A DNA stretch of 64,000 bases from Bacteroidales bacterium (lineage in GTDB: Bacteria; Bacteroidota; Bacteroidia; Bacteroidales; JAADJA01). A program made the translations under genes and the position numbers. This document shows, one piece after another, positions 45,887-55,128 of this stretch (its first letter is position 1; every line of letters starts with the position of its first letter). Where the stretch lies: the NCBI GenBank assembly GCA_021740645.1, contig JAIOZL010000006.1, positions 118,118-182,117 of the forward strand. Direction: 5' to 3'. The notes beneath the pieces were generated by a model, which saw nothing but the letters and a program-made list of their open reading frames with translations, did not search any database and had not been told where the DNA came from.

Positions 45887-47464
45887 TTACCCCATCAGAT
45901 GACTTTTAATATCCAATGAGGTTTTGGTTATTGCCAGCCCTCCTTTGCCGGTACATTTCACACATACGGGCATTTTTTTACTGACCTCCGCAACAGTTTG
46001 AATCACTTCCTCAAGTGGGATCACCGCATCGAAACCTGAACAAACCATGGTAGCTGAAGCATAGGCATTGAGTGCGGCCATTACATTTTTCCCCAAACAA
46101 GGTACTTCTACCCTATCTGCCACCGGATCGCAAATCAAACCAAGCATATTTTGTATAGCCATAGAAGCGGCATCCAAAGCCTGCCCAGCCGACCCACCCA
46201 ACAATTGGGTAATTGCAGCTGCTGCCATTCCACTTGCAGCTCCGCACTCCACCTGGCACCCGTGTTCCTCCGCAGAAAAACCTGGCCCGGCTGCAAAGTA
46301 TACCCCTACCAGACCTGCTGCAAAATAGGCTTTTATGATTTCATCATTCGTGGAATTCATCTCTTCTGCCAGGGCTTTCAGCACACCACCCACCGTCCCG
46401 CACGAACCCGCCGTAGGATTGGCCACAAAAACCTCCATTGCACTCTTTGATTCCATAATGGCTGTAACGTTTGAGATTATGGTATTCACTATGGAGCCTT
46501 TAAGAATGTTTCCCTTTTTCTCTGCCTGTCGGATTAGGTGTGATTGATGGGGCAAAATCCGGTCTTTGTAATTCGTTCCGGCAAGGCCCGTAACAATACT
46601 ATTATCAATGATGCTGACAATCTCCTCCATTTTATGGAAAAGCGCTGACTCTGAAAGCCCGCTAAGGCATTTTTCATAAATCAGGCCCATTTCTCCAAGA
46701 TTGTACTTTCCTTTTTCTGCATATGCCCTGAGAGAATCGAGCGTAGTAAATGGTAATTTGGAAGACTTACCAGCTACCACCGGAAGGATTGGAGAAGCCA
46801 TCATCACTTTCTGCACACCCTGATCTAGTCGCAATTGGTCGATGGCCTCAAGCGAAATTTCTTCTGGTGATTTTATATTTACAAGAACTTTGTTATTTAA
46901 ATCCATTGATTGACTCAATGAAGCAATAGGTGAAATGATGCCTTTAATTTTTTCAAGAAGTGGGTCGGGATTTTTGGTGATCAGCAATAATTCAAAAATG
47001 TCGCCACGGATATCCACATTAAATTCATTGATCTTATAAATCTTAATTAAACCACCCCCCAGAGATGCCCCTAAAACCACAATTTTATTACCTGTGAGCC
47101 CATGGAGTGTAATACGCACAGTATTTACATGCTGAGTTTGAAAGGAGGTAATCGAATAGTGCACTGTAATTCCCCTTGCCTCCAATAAGTGCTCCGTGTC
47201 TTTCATTCCGGGATCTGTAACAGCCAATCCTAGCAAGCCTCCGTCAATACCCATCACGGTTCCCTGCTCCCGGTAGTTATTAGCCCACACTCCTTCCCTG
47301 TCAAATTCCACCACAGCCTTTTTAAGCGGTTCGTTTAATAATTCGAGGCAAATCCTTGCAATCCGCCATGAAGCTGCCGTATGAGAACTTGATGGCCCCC
47401 GCATGACGGGCCCGATTACATCGTTAAAAATACCGGGAAGCCTGTTTAATCCCTGATCGGCCAT
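45887..47464 (-). CDS. sdaA: L-serine ammonia-lyase, iron-sulfur dependent, single chain
   Basis: 525 aa with beta and alpha domains in one chain. The N-terminal domain includes GPVMRGPSSSHTAASWRIA, the signature of the beta part. The C-terminal alpha part has NPTAGSCGTVGGVLKALAEE, HGCQVECGAASGMAAAA and the third Cys in NMLGLICDPVADRVEVPC, the ligands for the 4Fe-4S cluster. It deaminates L-serine to pyruvate and ammonia and is typical of amino-acid-fermenting anaerobes. A stand-alone gene, last of the core-genome part of the window. Confidence 0.93.
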   Translation of the reverse strand: MADQGLNRLPGIFNDVIGPVMRGPSSSHTAASWRIARICLELLNEPLKKAVVEFDREGVWANNYREQGTVMGIDGGLLGLAVTDPGMKDTEHLLEARGITVHYSITSFQTQHVNTVRITLHGLTGNKIVVLGASLGGGLIKIYKINEFNVDIRGDIFELLLITKNPDPLLEKIKGIISPIASLSQSMDLNNKVLVNIKSPEEISLEAIDQLRLDQGVQKVMMASPILPVVAGKSSKLPFTTLDSLRAYAEKGKYNLGEMGLIYEKCLSGLSESALFHKMEEIVSIIDNSIVTGLAGTNYKDRILPHQSHLIRQAEKKGNILKGSIVNTIISNVTAIMESKSAMEVFVANPTAGSCGTVGGVLKALAEEMNSTNDEIIKAYFAAGLVGVYFAAGPGFSAEEHGCQVECGAASGMAAAAITQLLGGSAGQALDAASMAIQNMLGLICDPVADRVEVPCLGKNVMAALNAYASATMVCSGFDAVIPLEEVIQTVAEVSKKMPVCVKCTGKGGLAITKTSLDIKSHLMG

Positions 47465-47865
47465 GCTATTGAATTTAATATACTATGATTAGATTAAAAT
47501 CTTGGCTAAGTTAACTATTCCCGTTTAAATGTTATTGGGGTTTAATCTGGCCTGATTGTGAGGCTGAAGTATTGGGTTTAGTGTTGAGATACATACTATG
47601 ACCTGCACCAGCACGAGTCTGAGGCCAGGCATTAAGTGTTGAGGCTCGTGCTAAAATTTTCAATAACTTATCTTTATTTCAATTTATAATTGGGGGTATT
47701 AAAGGCACGAGTCCCCCGGCTATGGCCTTTCTTCAGACTCGCCTTAGGGGGAAATAGCTAAATTTTATTCTGGTATTTTGAAATAATAGTTCGTATTATT
47801 CTGTTAGAAGTGCCCTTTTTGTGAAGGTCCGTAGCTGAGGACGCTAGGGACAACGAGGTGATGTG
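47465..47865. repeat. gene-free segment with several hairpins
   Basis: 400 bp without a gene. I see (a) GCACGAG / CTCGTGC at 47611-47617 and 47644-47650, (b) AAGGCACGAGTC / GACTCGCCTT at 47702-47713 and 47737-47746, with a two-base bulge, next to a C5/G5 pair, (c) an imperfect stem TCCGTAGC / GCTAGGGA at 47828-47849, directly after the end of the next gene. The CAGACTCG word recurs at 59143 and in a variant at 62209. This marks the border between the core genes and the cassette-like region. Confidence 0.5.
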
Positions 47866-48660
47866 CTATTTTATAGTATTTAGTTCAATATCCTTAATTT
47901 TCAAATTATACTCAAAACCATCGCCCCAAGCAAGTAATATAAGTCTTTCTCTGATAAACGAATTTATTGGTGTAGAGTAAAATTGATTGTCATTTATTTT
48001 AAACATTAATTTATTTTTATTATCGACTTCAAGTTCCAGTTTAATTTCTTTATCACTTTTCGATTTTATTGCAAATGCATCTTTGATTACTTTGTGTCCA
48101 TTTAGATATGATGTATAACAAATTCTATCATCGTTTATTTGTTTACCAATATGAACCAAAATATTATTGTCATCATTTAAGATGCCTCTAGATCCAAATG
48201 TTTTTGCATCCTTTGCTAAAAGCTTAAATCCAAATCTTAAATATTCACTATTAGGTTGAATATTCAACTTTATTCTTTTGAAGAGTTCATTATTTAAATC
48301 TATTTCTTTAAAATTTGTCCATTGTGGTGTGTTTTTTTCCGTGGTAATTTCCCAGTCATAAATAATTCTTGAAACAGTTTTCCCCGATTTTATTCTCTTT
48401 TTTCGAATCAATCTATTGATTATATATGATGAATAAATTAGAAGAATAACAAGTAAGAAGACTGGAAAGATTGGTATTGAGATTTCGTATGTAAGTAAAA
48501 TTCCTATCCATGGGAAAATACTGTCATTAAATAAGATTACAATATCATTTTTATTTTCCCAAATAATTAAAAATATACCAACTAAAAAGATTCTAAACAA
48601 ATCAGTGTATAGTTTCCTCTTATCAATATATTTTCTAAAAAAATTGTTAAATATGTTCAT
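47866..48660 (-). CDS. unknown two-TM protein, probable integron cassette gene
   Basis: 264 aa; I do not recognise a family. Two membrane helices (~16-35 and ~55-80, the second followed by the basic RLIRKKRIKSGK) are followed by a ~170-residue soluble domain with many beta strands (VSRIIYDWEITTEKNTPQW, then YLRFGFKLLAKDAKTFGSRG, HIGKQINDDRICYTSYLNG), which looks like a jelly-roll/concanavalin type fold. It is AT-rich like its neighbours. It begins 8 bp after the R' box of an attC-like site (48669-48677), the usual tightness of cassettes. Its own attC is not clear; only a hairpin follows. Confidence 0.6.
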   Translation of the reverse strand: MNIFNNFFRKYIDKRKLYTDLFRIFLVGIFLIIWENKNDIVILFNDSIFPWIGILLTYEISIPIFPVFLLVILLIYSSYIINRLIRKKRIKSGKTVSRIIYDWEITTEKNTPQWTNFKEIDLNNELFKRIKLNIQPNSEYLRFGFKLLAKDAKTFGSRGILNDDNNILVHIGKQINDDRICYTSYLNGHKVIKDAFAIKSKSDKEIKLELEVDNKNKLMFKINDNQFYSTPINSFIRERLILLAWGDGFEYNLKIKDIELNTIK

Positions 48661-48803
48661 ATAGCATTGTGCTTAATGGTTTGAATATGGTGCGTTTGGT
48701 ATTTCAATACTATCAACTTTCAATTTACCACTATGTTTATTTATTACTATCATCTTCATTTTTAGCACTATCTGCCAAATGCACTATATTTTTGTTATGT
48801 GGC
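48660..48803 (-). other. attC-like recombination site 2 (after the pentapeptide gene)
   Basis: On the minus strand the R'' box GCCACATAAC (48803 to 48794) is followed by the arm AATATAGTGCATTTGG (48790-48775), an ~75-nt central part, the complementary arm CCAAACGCACCATATT (48699-48684, 14 of 16 paired) and an R' box reading ATTAAGCAC (48677-48669). R'' starts 6 bp after the stop of the pentapeptide gene and is exactly complementary to the GTTATGTGGC box at the start of that cassette. The R' GTT is degenerate (ATT). Confidence 0.75.
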
Positions 48804-48809
48804 GTTTTT

Positions 48810-49979
48810 TCAATTTTCAATAAATGCACCCCTTGAAATAGCAACATTGATTAATGAATCACTTAAGTTTTGTACGTTCGTTATATTTGTGTTTTTAAAA
48901 GATTTTACTAAACTAAAGTTGCTTACATCCTTAAAATCACAGGTGTTTAGATTTGCATTTTCAAAATCAATACCTTCTAAGTCTGCTGAATTGAAATTAG
49001 ACATAATTAATATTGCATTTCTAAAATTGACATTTTTTAAGTTTGCATTCCTAAAATTAACAGTGTTGAGATTTGCACTCTCAAAACTACTGCCTTCCAA
49101 ATCTGTTTGAATAAACGATGATGTAGTTCCATTGGCAAAAGATAAATTTGTATTCTTCAAATTACCATAATCAAATATCGTATAGCTTATTGAACAATTA
49201 TTTAAGTTAGAATTATTCAAATTTACCGTCTGCAAATCACTTCTGCTTATAGGAAATGATTGTATATTCGAATAATCAAAATTGGAATTCTTTCCTATAT
49301 TAGAAAAAGATATTCGCATAGTGATTAAAGCAACTAATAATTGTTCACGTTCAGGGCTTCTAATATCATTTTCTAAAAAATCTCCAATTCTAAGAGCAGG
49401 TGTTTTAACAAACTTCATGTTTCTATCAAACAAATTGGTAATACTATTGAATTTGTCTAAATTAACTCTATCTGTTTTTAAAACTCTATAGGGTCTTAAG
49501 GAACGTGAAATAGAAGCTATACGTGCAGCAGTAATATCAGACAAAACATAAGGAGCTATTTTATGCCCTTTTTTATTATGAGCAGAATCTTTTAGGCTTA
49601 CCAATCTATTTGCTTCTCTTTCAATATTAATTCGTTCCATAATTGAACTAATTTCGATATTTAATGAAGATCTTCGCTGAGATTCTTGTAATTCATTTTG
49701 AATAAGTAATAATGTATTTTGATTCTCGAGTTTAACATTTGCTTCATATGCAAAGAACAAAGTAATAAGAGAAACAAATGATAAGGCAATAATAGTTGGC
49801 GTAGGTTTTGGCATAAAACTCCACAACAATGCTTTTAAAGTTGATGTTCTTCTAATATCGCCTTTTTTATATTTATTTCTTCGCATAAAATTTAACCAAA
49901 CAGGAAATAACCTATGTTCTTGTTCGATAACTTTAGCTTCAATCTCAATTAGTTTTTCTATATCAGTTCTTTCTTGCAT
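48810..49979 (-). CDS. membrane protein with C-terminal pentapeptide repeats, integron cassette gene
   Basis: 389 aa. A basic N-terminal region (~25-45) is followed by one membrane helix (~58-75) and a coiled-coil region (~75-130). The C-terminal half (~225-375) is a pentapeptide-repeat right-handed beta-helix with A(N/D)LxN units (LNNSNLNNC, LSFANGTTSSFIQTDLEGSSFESA and many NFRNANLKNV-type repeats). Such helices often bind DNA gyrase or act as scaffolds. It lies in a cassette with matching attC boxes (start box GTTATGTGGC, R'' GCCACATAAC). It follows the intron-carrying attC and may work with the KAP ATPase gene, a common partner type in defence islands; that is inference. Confidence 0.75.
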   Translation of the reverse strand: MQERTDIEKLIEIEAKVIEQEHRLFPVWLNFMRRNKYKKGDIRRTSTLKALLWSFMPKPTPTIIALSFVSLITLFFAYEANVKLENQNTLLLIQNELQESQRRSSLNIEISSIMERINIEREANRLVSLKDSAHNKKGHKIAPYVLSDITAARIASISRSLRPYRVLKTDRVNLDKFNSITNLFDRNMKFVKTPALRIGDFLENDIRSPEREQLLVALITMRISFSNIGKNSNFDYSNIQSFPISRSDLQTVNLNNSNLNNCSISYTIFDYGNLKNTNLSFANGTTSSFIQTDLEGSSFESANLNTVNFRNANLKNVNFRNAILIMSNFNSADLEGIDFENANLNTCDFKDVSNFSLVKSFKNTNITNVQNLSDSLINVAISRGAFIEN

Positions 49980-50016
49980 TTTTTACGTAATATTTCGTTT
50001 TCTTAAATGCCACATA

Positions 50017-51787
50017 ATCGAGTAGAGCAAGATACGAAATTCCTTCGTATCTCCGCCCTCTCACACCACCGTACGTATGCTTACGCCGAAGCTTCAGCAT
50101 AGGCGCTACGGGTCTCGTATACGGCGGTTCGCTAAACATGGCTAAATCTTTCATAAATACTTCGTGTGGGAATAAATCCTCTCTTTTGTAAACGTTCATT
50201 GGTAAGGGTCGTTTGGAGGATAGGACTCTGGACTACATGCCAGCCTCCTCGCCTCGTAAATCCCCATTTAACAGCCAACCATTCCGGTAATCCTAATTTA
50301 ATCAAGTTTCTTATCCGGGTGCGAACACGCTTCCAACTCTTCCAGATACAGTATCTCAATCGACTGCCAAGCAGACGGTCGAGTCCTGTTAATCTGGTTT
50401 GGATGTTAGCATAGCGAAAATATCCAATCCATCCATTACACAAAACCTTAAGCTCATTTACCCGTTCATCGTATGACATAGGGCGGCTCTTCCGGGTAAT
50501 TGATTTGCATTTCCTGACAAACTTTTGCCAATTGCTTTCAATTACTTTTAAGCCAAACTTCTGGTTGCGCATCCGATAAATTCCATAACCTAACAGTTCC
50601 ATGTGCCCGACATATCGGACAGCACTTTTCTGCTTATTGATTTTCAATTTGAGCCGATTCCCAATAAACCTGGATATAGATCGCATCACCCGGTATGCTG
50701 ACCGTTTGGTTTTAACATAAATGCTGAAATCATCGGCATAGCGTACAAAGCGGTGTTTACGTTTTTCCAGTTCTTTATCAAGCTCATTTAGAATGATATT
50801 TGACAGTAGTGGACTTAATGGGCTTCCTTGCGGTGTCCCTTCAGTTCGTTTACTTGTCAACCCTTCTAAAAGGATACCTGTTTGAAGGTATCTTCTTATC
50901 AGGCTCAATAGTCGTTTATCGTGGATTTCTTTGGATAATAGCCCCATCAGGTAATCGTGGTTTACACGGTCGAAGAATCTAGACAAATCAATATCTACTA
51001 CGTATTTCGATCCCGTGTTGGCATAACTTAATGCCTGTTTGATCGCCTGATGTGCGCTCTTGCCCTTTCGAAATCCGTAACTGAATTGGGAAAATCCTGG
51101 ATCAAAATGTTGGTTCAACTCCTGCTGTATAGCTTGCTGGACCATTCTGTCCAAAACAGTTGGAATGCCAAGTAATCGTTTTCCCCCCTTGGGTTTGTCA
51201 ATTTCAATCCCAAGAACCATTTCTGGTCTGTAACTCCCATCTAGAATAGTTCGCTTAATCTCTGTCCAGTGTATTTGTAAATGAGCTTTCAATTCATAAA
51301 CGCTCATATTGTCTACTCCGGCACAGCCCTTGTTCCCGACTACTCGGTTAAAGGCTTCCAGCATATTTTCTTTACTTACTATTCTTTCTAGCATTTAATT
51401 TAATCTTGCTGCTTTTCTTTAAGAGGATGCCCTGAAGTACTCGGATACTACCTTCAATGTACTTCATGAATCACAATATAATTCCAAGCGTTTAACGTTC
51501 AGTCCTTCGTTATTCTGTGAGCCCTCTGTAGATCTTTTACAGCTCGTTGCCAATAACTACTATGACTTCTGCTGACTTCCCGCCTTTCGGCGGGACCTCC
51601 CCAGGTAAGGGTACTAACCTTCATCCTATCGCTGCTACATCTACGCATCTGGAGTAAATACAACAATTTGGGCTTTAGTATGTCGTGCTACCTTACCCTC
51701 TCTCCAGCCCCGCCTCAGTATGTAGTTCCTTGTTGTTTGGCCTGCAGGGGATTTACACCCCTTGGTCAATACTCATGCTGGGCACAC
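50017..51787 (-). mobile_element. complete group II intron inserted in an attC core
   Basis: About 1771 nt on the minus strand. The 5' end reads GTGTGCCCAGCATGAG (consensus GUGYG) from 51787, the maturase gene lies at 51394-50132, domain V around 50130-50065 and domain VI (hairpin GGCGGAGATACGAA / TTCGTATCTTGCTC) down to the 3' end ...CTACTCGAT at 50017. Removing it joins TTTACCGT to TATGTGGC and rebuilds GTTATGTGGC, the R' box of attC site 1, which is exactly complementary to the R'' box of the next attC. The boundaries therefore follow from the exon logic. All parts needed for splicing look present, apart from an odd stretch in domain V. Confidence 0.88.
50132..51394 (-). CDS. ltrA: group II intron reverse transcriptase/maturase
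   Basis: 420 aa, intact. RT blocks are visible: VVGNKGCAGVDNM (~18-30), SYGFRKGKSAHQA (~105-117), VVDIDLSRFFDRVNHD (~132-147), TPQGSPLSPLLSNI (~187-200) and the catalytic YADD at 219-222 (RFVRYADDFSIYV). A maturase/X domain with LCNGWIGYFRYANIQ follows. No HNH endonuclease domain is present after it, and the length is that of the small endonuclease-free maturases, such as those in group IIC introns. It helps its own intron RNA splice and insert. It begins about 393 nt after the intron 5' end. Confidence 0.95.
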   Translation of the reverse strand: MLERIVSKENMLEAFNRVVGNKGCAGVDNMSVYELKAHLQIHWTEIKRTILDGSYRPEMVLGIEIDKPKGGKRLLGIPTVLDRMVQQAIQQELNQHFDPGFSQFSYGFRKGKSAHQAIKQALSYANTGSKYVVDIDLSRFFDRVNHDYLMGLLSKEIHDKRLLSLIRRYLQTGILLEGLTSKRTEGTPQGSPLSPLLSNIILNELDKELEKRKHRFVRYADDFSIYVKTKRSAYRVMRSISRFIGNRLKLKINKQKSAVRYVGHMELLGYGIYRMRNQKFGLKVIESNWQKFVRKCKSITRKSRPMSYDERVNELKVLCNGWIGYFRYANIQTRLTGLDRLLGSRLRYCIWKSWKRVRTRIRNLIKLGLPEWLAVKWGFTRRGGWHVVQSPILQTTLTNERLQKRGFIPTRSIYERFSHV

Positions 51788-51917
51788 ACGGTAAATTGTA
51801 TGAGTAGTGGCAGATTGCGGGCTTCTTTCCTGTCAAACCGCTACGCAGTTTGAGTGGGCTACAAACCTTGATATTTACCACATCGCCTGCCATTACTTAT
51901 ACAAAATGTTGTGCAGC
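51788..51917 (-). other. attC-like recombination site 1 (after the KAP gene), split by the intron
   Basis: On the minus strand the R'' box GCTGCACAAC (51917-51908) starts 2 bp after the KAP stop codon. Its arm (plus 51887-51904) pairs with 51796-51813 (TTGTATGAGTAGTGGCAG) in 16 of 18 positions. The R' box GTTATGTGGC is cut by the intron: GT at 51789-51788 and TATGTGGC at 50016-50009. R'' is exactly complementary to GTTGTGCAGC at 55138-55129, the start of the KAP cassette. The central spacer is about 70 nt. Confidence 0.85.
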
Positions 51918-51919
51918 GT

Positions 51920-54900
51920 TTATTCATATTTCTTCTTCATTTTTTTGACGAACTTTATATCCTCATCTACAAATCCACTTTCGTTTATATCTTGAATTAG
52001 TGTTTTAATTACTGTTAGCTTTCTTGTATCACTAATCTTCAAATTATCAATTATACCTAGAGAAAATAGAATTTCATCATTATTGTTAGTCGCAAGAAGA
52101 TTCTTAATTTTTTCAGCGATTAAATTGTGTATTACATTATCTGAATAACTTAATTTCGATATAAACTCAATCAAACAGTCAAAATTCCCATTTTCACGTT
52201 CAATATCCTTTAATACTGTTTTTATTGATTTAATAACTATTTCCTTACTAACTTTTTCATTCTCTATCTTTTCAAAAACTGCTTCTATTTCATCACATTC
52301 AATGTTTTTTATTATGGTAGTAATTACATTTTCGATTAATTCATTTTTATCTAGTTTTATCAATAATTTTAATAATTCAAATTTTCTTTCATCACTTTGA
52401 ATATTAATTATTGCTTCAAAATGACTCATTAATAAAGAATTTTCTAATGATTTAGAAATCCAGTTAATTACGTCCTCTTGATTCTCTTCGTCAATTAGAT
52501 TAATATAATTGGTAAAGACCGTTTGAATTTGTTGTTCATTTAGTCCTTTATCATCTTTAGTTTTTGTCAACATTAAATTCAATGTTTTAGCAATTTCCTT
52601 TTTTGTTTCCCAATCAGTAATTTGAGTGAATCTTGTAATTAGATTTGGAGCAAAAGGCCAACTATAAACATTGAAATTATTAACAATATAGTAGTATTGA
52701 TTATTTATGTATTTTATTAATTCTTGTGATTCATTTCTGTTCAAATATTGATTTAACCAAGCAATTATTTGATTTTCTTGATTTGTATCCGAAATAGAGC
52801 AATACAAATCCTTAATATTATCTATGAATAATTTCAAAGTTTTTTGGTATTCTTCTTTATTCCAAGAAGGACTATATTGTTGCCACAACCAATTTTGTTT
52901 AGCATTTAATGAATTATAAATATTCGTTTGTATCTGTGCATCTTCTACATTACGTACAAAATCATTCAATTTTCTCAACCAAAAAGGTATTTTAATAAAA
53001 TCATTTACCGAATTGATAAATGAAATTAATTTAGTGGTCACATCATTTATCTGTTTATCTGATAAACCTACATATTCATTATAAAGAGAAATAAGCTCTA
53101 ATTTTTGATTTGAATCTTCATTCTCAATTTCATTCACAACTTTTTCAATGTACTCTTCAATTAATTTGGATTCTATTAAATTTTCAATTATTACTTTTTC
53201 ATTCAAAAGTGGTTTTGCTTTGATTGCAAATGCAGAATCATTTGAAAGGTATGTAGAGAATTTCTCAGATACTTCCTTCAGTTTTTTGGGTTCATTTTTA
53301 AAAATATCAATGTAATCTATTAGTAATTGTTTACTATCTTCATTCTCGTTTAATAAAGAAATTAAATTCTTAAAAATATTTTGTGATAAATTGTCGTATT
53401 CCTTGATAAATTCTAAAAGGATTTTATTGTCGATAAATTCAATAATTCCTTTGATTGCAGGTGATCCAATAAAATTCTTAAAGCCACCTAAAAATTTACT
53501 TGAATTATAAAGATATTTTTCTGTTTCCTTTTTTAGGTCATTATCTATTGACAAAGAAAAGACTAAGGACAATACAGCTACAATTGTTGTTTTTATTTCA
53601 CCTCTTGTTAATGCAGTTTCGAATTTATCATCAATAAATTCGATTAATGCATCAAAATTAATTTCATTATTATTTAATTGTTCTTTGATACCATTAATAT
53701 CATTTGACTCAACTAGAATATTTGTTTTATCTGGTATATCCTTGAATGAATCCTTGTTGATAAAAAACAGTTCAAAGTTTTTATGATTTGGTTTTATATG
53801 ATTGGTCCTTCTTAAAAAGTTTCTTTGTTCAGTATTTATTCTGAATTCATCGATATAATATTCGCTATTCTTCTCTTCAATTTTGCTGTATAAATTTCCA
53901 AAAACGTATGAGATACTTTTTAGTTTATTATATAAGTCTGGCCATTCTTCTCTTATTATCAAGAGTTTTGTAATAAATGGTAAATTATCTGTAATTGAGC
54001 CAGTTGGAATTAAGTTCTTACTTTCTTGATTTTTTGATAGTAATATTTCGGTTTGAAAGACATTTAAGAATTGTATTATTTTTCTCGGATTTTTTGAAAA
54101 CTGCTGAGCTACAATCGAAATTATCTCTATTGAAAAGTTTAAATTATAATCATCATTCAGCTTTTTTGCAAAACCAAACAAATCACCTTCTGAAATATTC
54201 TTAATAGAAATAGTAGTATTAAAAAGCTTTCGTAAAAATTCGTTAGGATTATTTCCTTGTTGCTTAATATGTTTTTTTATTTCTACTTCATCAATTGGAA
54301 TGATAAAAACAACACCTTTTTGTTCTAAGAAGTTCTTTATTGTAAGAAGTAATTCAAAAGCTAAATCCTTGTGACATCTATCTATATTGTCAATGACAAT
54401 TACAAGCTTTTTTACTTTCTTTTTAGGTTTCCAAAAAATCTTTTTTACCCATTCCCAATTATCTTTGGGTTTGTTTATTACTTTATCAATAATCTCACTA
54501 AAAATTTTCTCAAACTGTTCAGGTGCGAATATTTTTTGTTTTGAAATAGTAACTTTATACTGAACAAAGGTTTCTCTTAATAATGTTGTAATTACTGTTA
54601 ATATAACTGAAATTATAGTTGTTGAAATTTTTAAATCACTTTCACCAGGGAACAGCCATATCAGAATTAATAATAAAGGTGAAAGTGTTAACCACCACCA
54701 AAAAGAATATTTTTTTACGGCAAGTTTATGATCAATATCTTCACTTCTGTCTTCATAAAAAGATTCAAAAGAGTCAGTCATTTCCAATTTAAAGAACTCT
54801 TTTAATTCATATAAAAAAGTTCTTCTAAATGAATCATTGGAGTATTTCCACGCATCATATTTAAATACTGCTATTTCCGATTTCTCATCTGTATTGAATT

Positions 54901-55081
54901 TTTCCTTTATTGTTCCAATTATGGAAGACTTACCAACACCCCAACCGCCAAATAGCCCAATTGTAAAAGGAGAATCTGATTTTTCAATTATCTCAGATAA
55001 GGTATTTACATAAGGTTCTGCACCAAGTAAATCGCCTTTTTCAAGATTTATCTCTTTGTCAGGAATGTAGTTAATGTTCAT
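51920..55081 (-). CDS. KAP-type P-loop NTPase with long helical C-terminal region, integron cassette gene
   Basis: 1053 aa. The Walker A motif GGWGVGKS is at residues 45-52 (FTIGLFGGWGVGKSSI). Two membrane helices at ~130-170 interrupt the ATPase, as is typical of KAP NTPases (Kidins220/ARMS and PifA family). Walker B is VIVIDNIDRC near 230, with NFLEQKGVVFIIPIDEVE after it. The C-terminal ~600 residues are all-helical, Glu/Lys/Asn-rich repeats. PifA and many KAP proteins act in phage exclusion, so a defence role is reasonable but not shown. Length and composition (AT-rich, many Asn/Lys codons) differ from the core genes. The cassette has exactly complementary ends. Confidence 0.85.
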   Translation of the reverse strand: MNINYIPDKEINLEKGDLLGAEPYVNTLSEIIEKSDSPFTIGLFGGWGVGKSSIIGTIKEKFNTDEKSEIAVFKYDAWKYSNDSFRRTFLYELKEFFKLEMTDSFESFYEDRSEDIDHKLAVKKYSFWWWLTLSPLLLILIWLFPGESDLKISTTIISVILTVITTLLRETFVQYKVTISKQKIFAPEQFEKIFSEIIDKVINKPKDNWEWVKKIFWKPKKKVKKLVIVIDNIDRCHKDLAFELLLTIKNFLEQKGVVFIIPIDEVEIKKHIKQQGNNPNEFLRKLFNTTISIKNISEGDLFGFAKKLNDDYNLNFSIEIISIVAQQFSKNPRKIIQFLNVFQTEILLSKNQESKNLIPTGSITDNLPFITKLLIIREEWPDLYNKLKSISYVFGNLYSKIEEKNSEYYIDEFRINTEQRNFLRRTNHIKPNHKNFELFFINKDSFKDIPDKTNILVESNDINGIKEQLNNNEINFDALIEFIDDKFETALTRGEIKTTIVAVLSLVFSLSIDNDLKKETEKYLYNSSKFLGGFKNFIGSPAIKGIIEFIDNKILLEFIKEYDNLSQNIFKNLISLLNENEDSKQLLIDYIDIFKNEPKKLKEVSEKFSTYLSNDSAFAIKAKPLLNEKVIIENLIESKLIEEYIEKVVNEIENEDSNQKLELISLYNEYVGLSDKQINDVTTKLISFINSVNDFIKIPFWLRKLNDFVRNVEDAQIQTNIYNSLNAKQNWLWQQYSPSWNKEEYQKTLKLFIDNIKDLYCSISDTNQENQIIAWLNQYLNRNESQELIKYINNQYYYIVNNFNVYSWPFAPNLITRFTQITDWETKKEIAKTLNLMLTKTKDDKGLNEQQIQTVFTNYINLIDEENQEDVINWISKSLENSLLMSHFEAIINIQSDERKFELLKLLIKLDKNELIENVITTIIKNIECDEIEAVFEKIENEKVSKEIVIKSIKTVLKDIERENGNFDCLIEFISKLSYSDNVIHNLIAEKIKNLLATNNNDEILFSLGIIDNLKISDTRKLTVIKTLIQDINESGFVDEDIKFVKKMKKKYE

Positions 55082-55128
55082 TTCAATTTATTATAAAAGT
55101 TAATGTTTGTTCAGTCTGTTTTTTTAAT

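Noticed and set aside
46068..46450. Plus-strand frames opposite the serine dehydratase gene
   Set aside because: Antisense shadows of a strongly conserved enzyme gene.
49963..50199. 78-aa protein overlapping the end of the maturase gene
   Set aside because: It lies over intron domains V and VI, which must fold as RNA. There is no family character.
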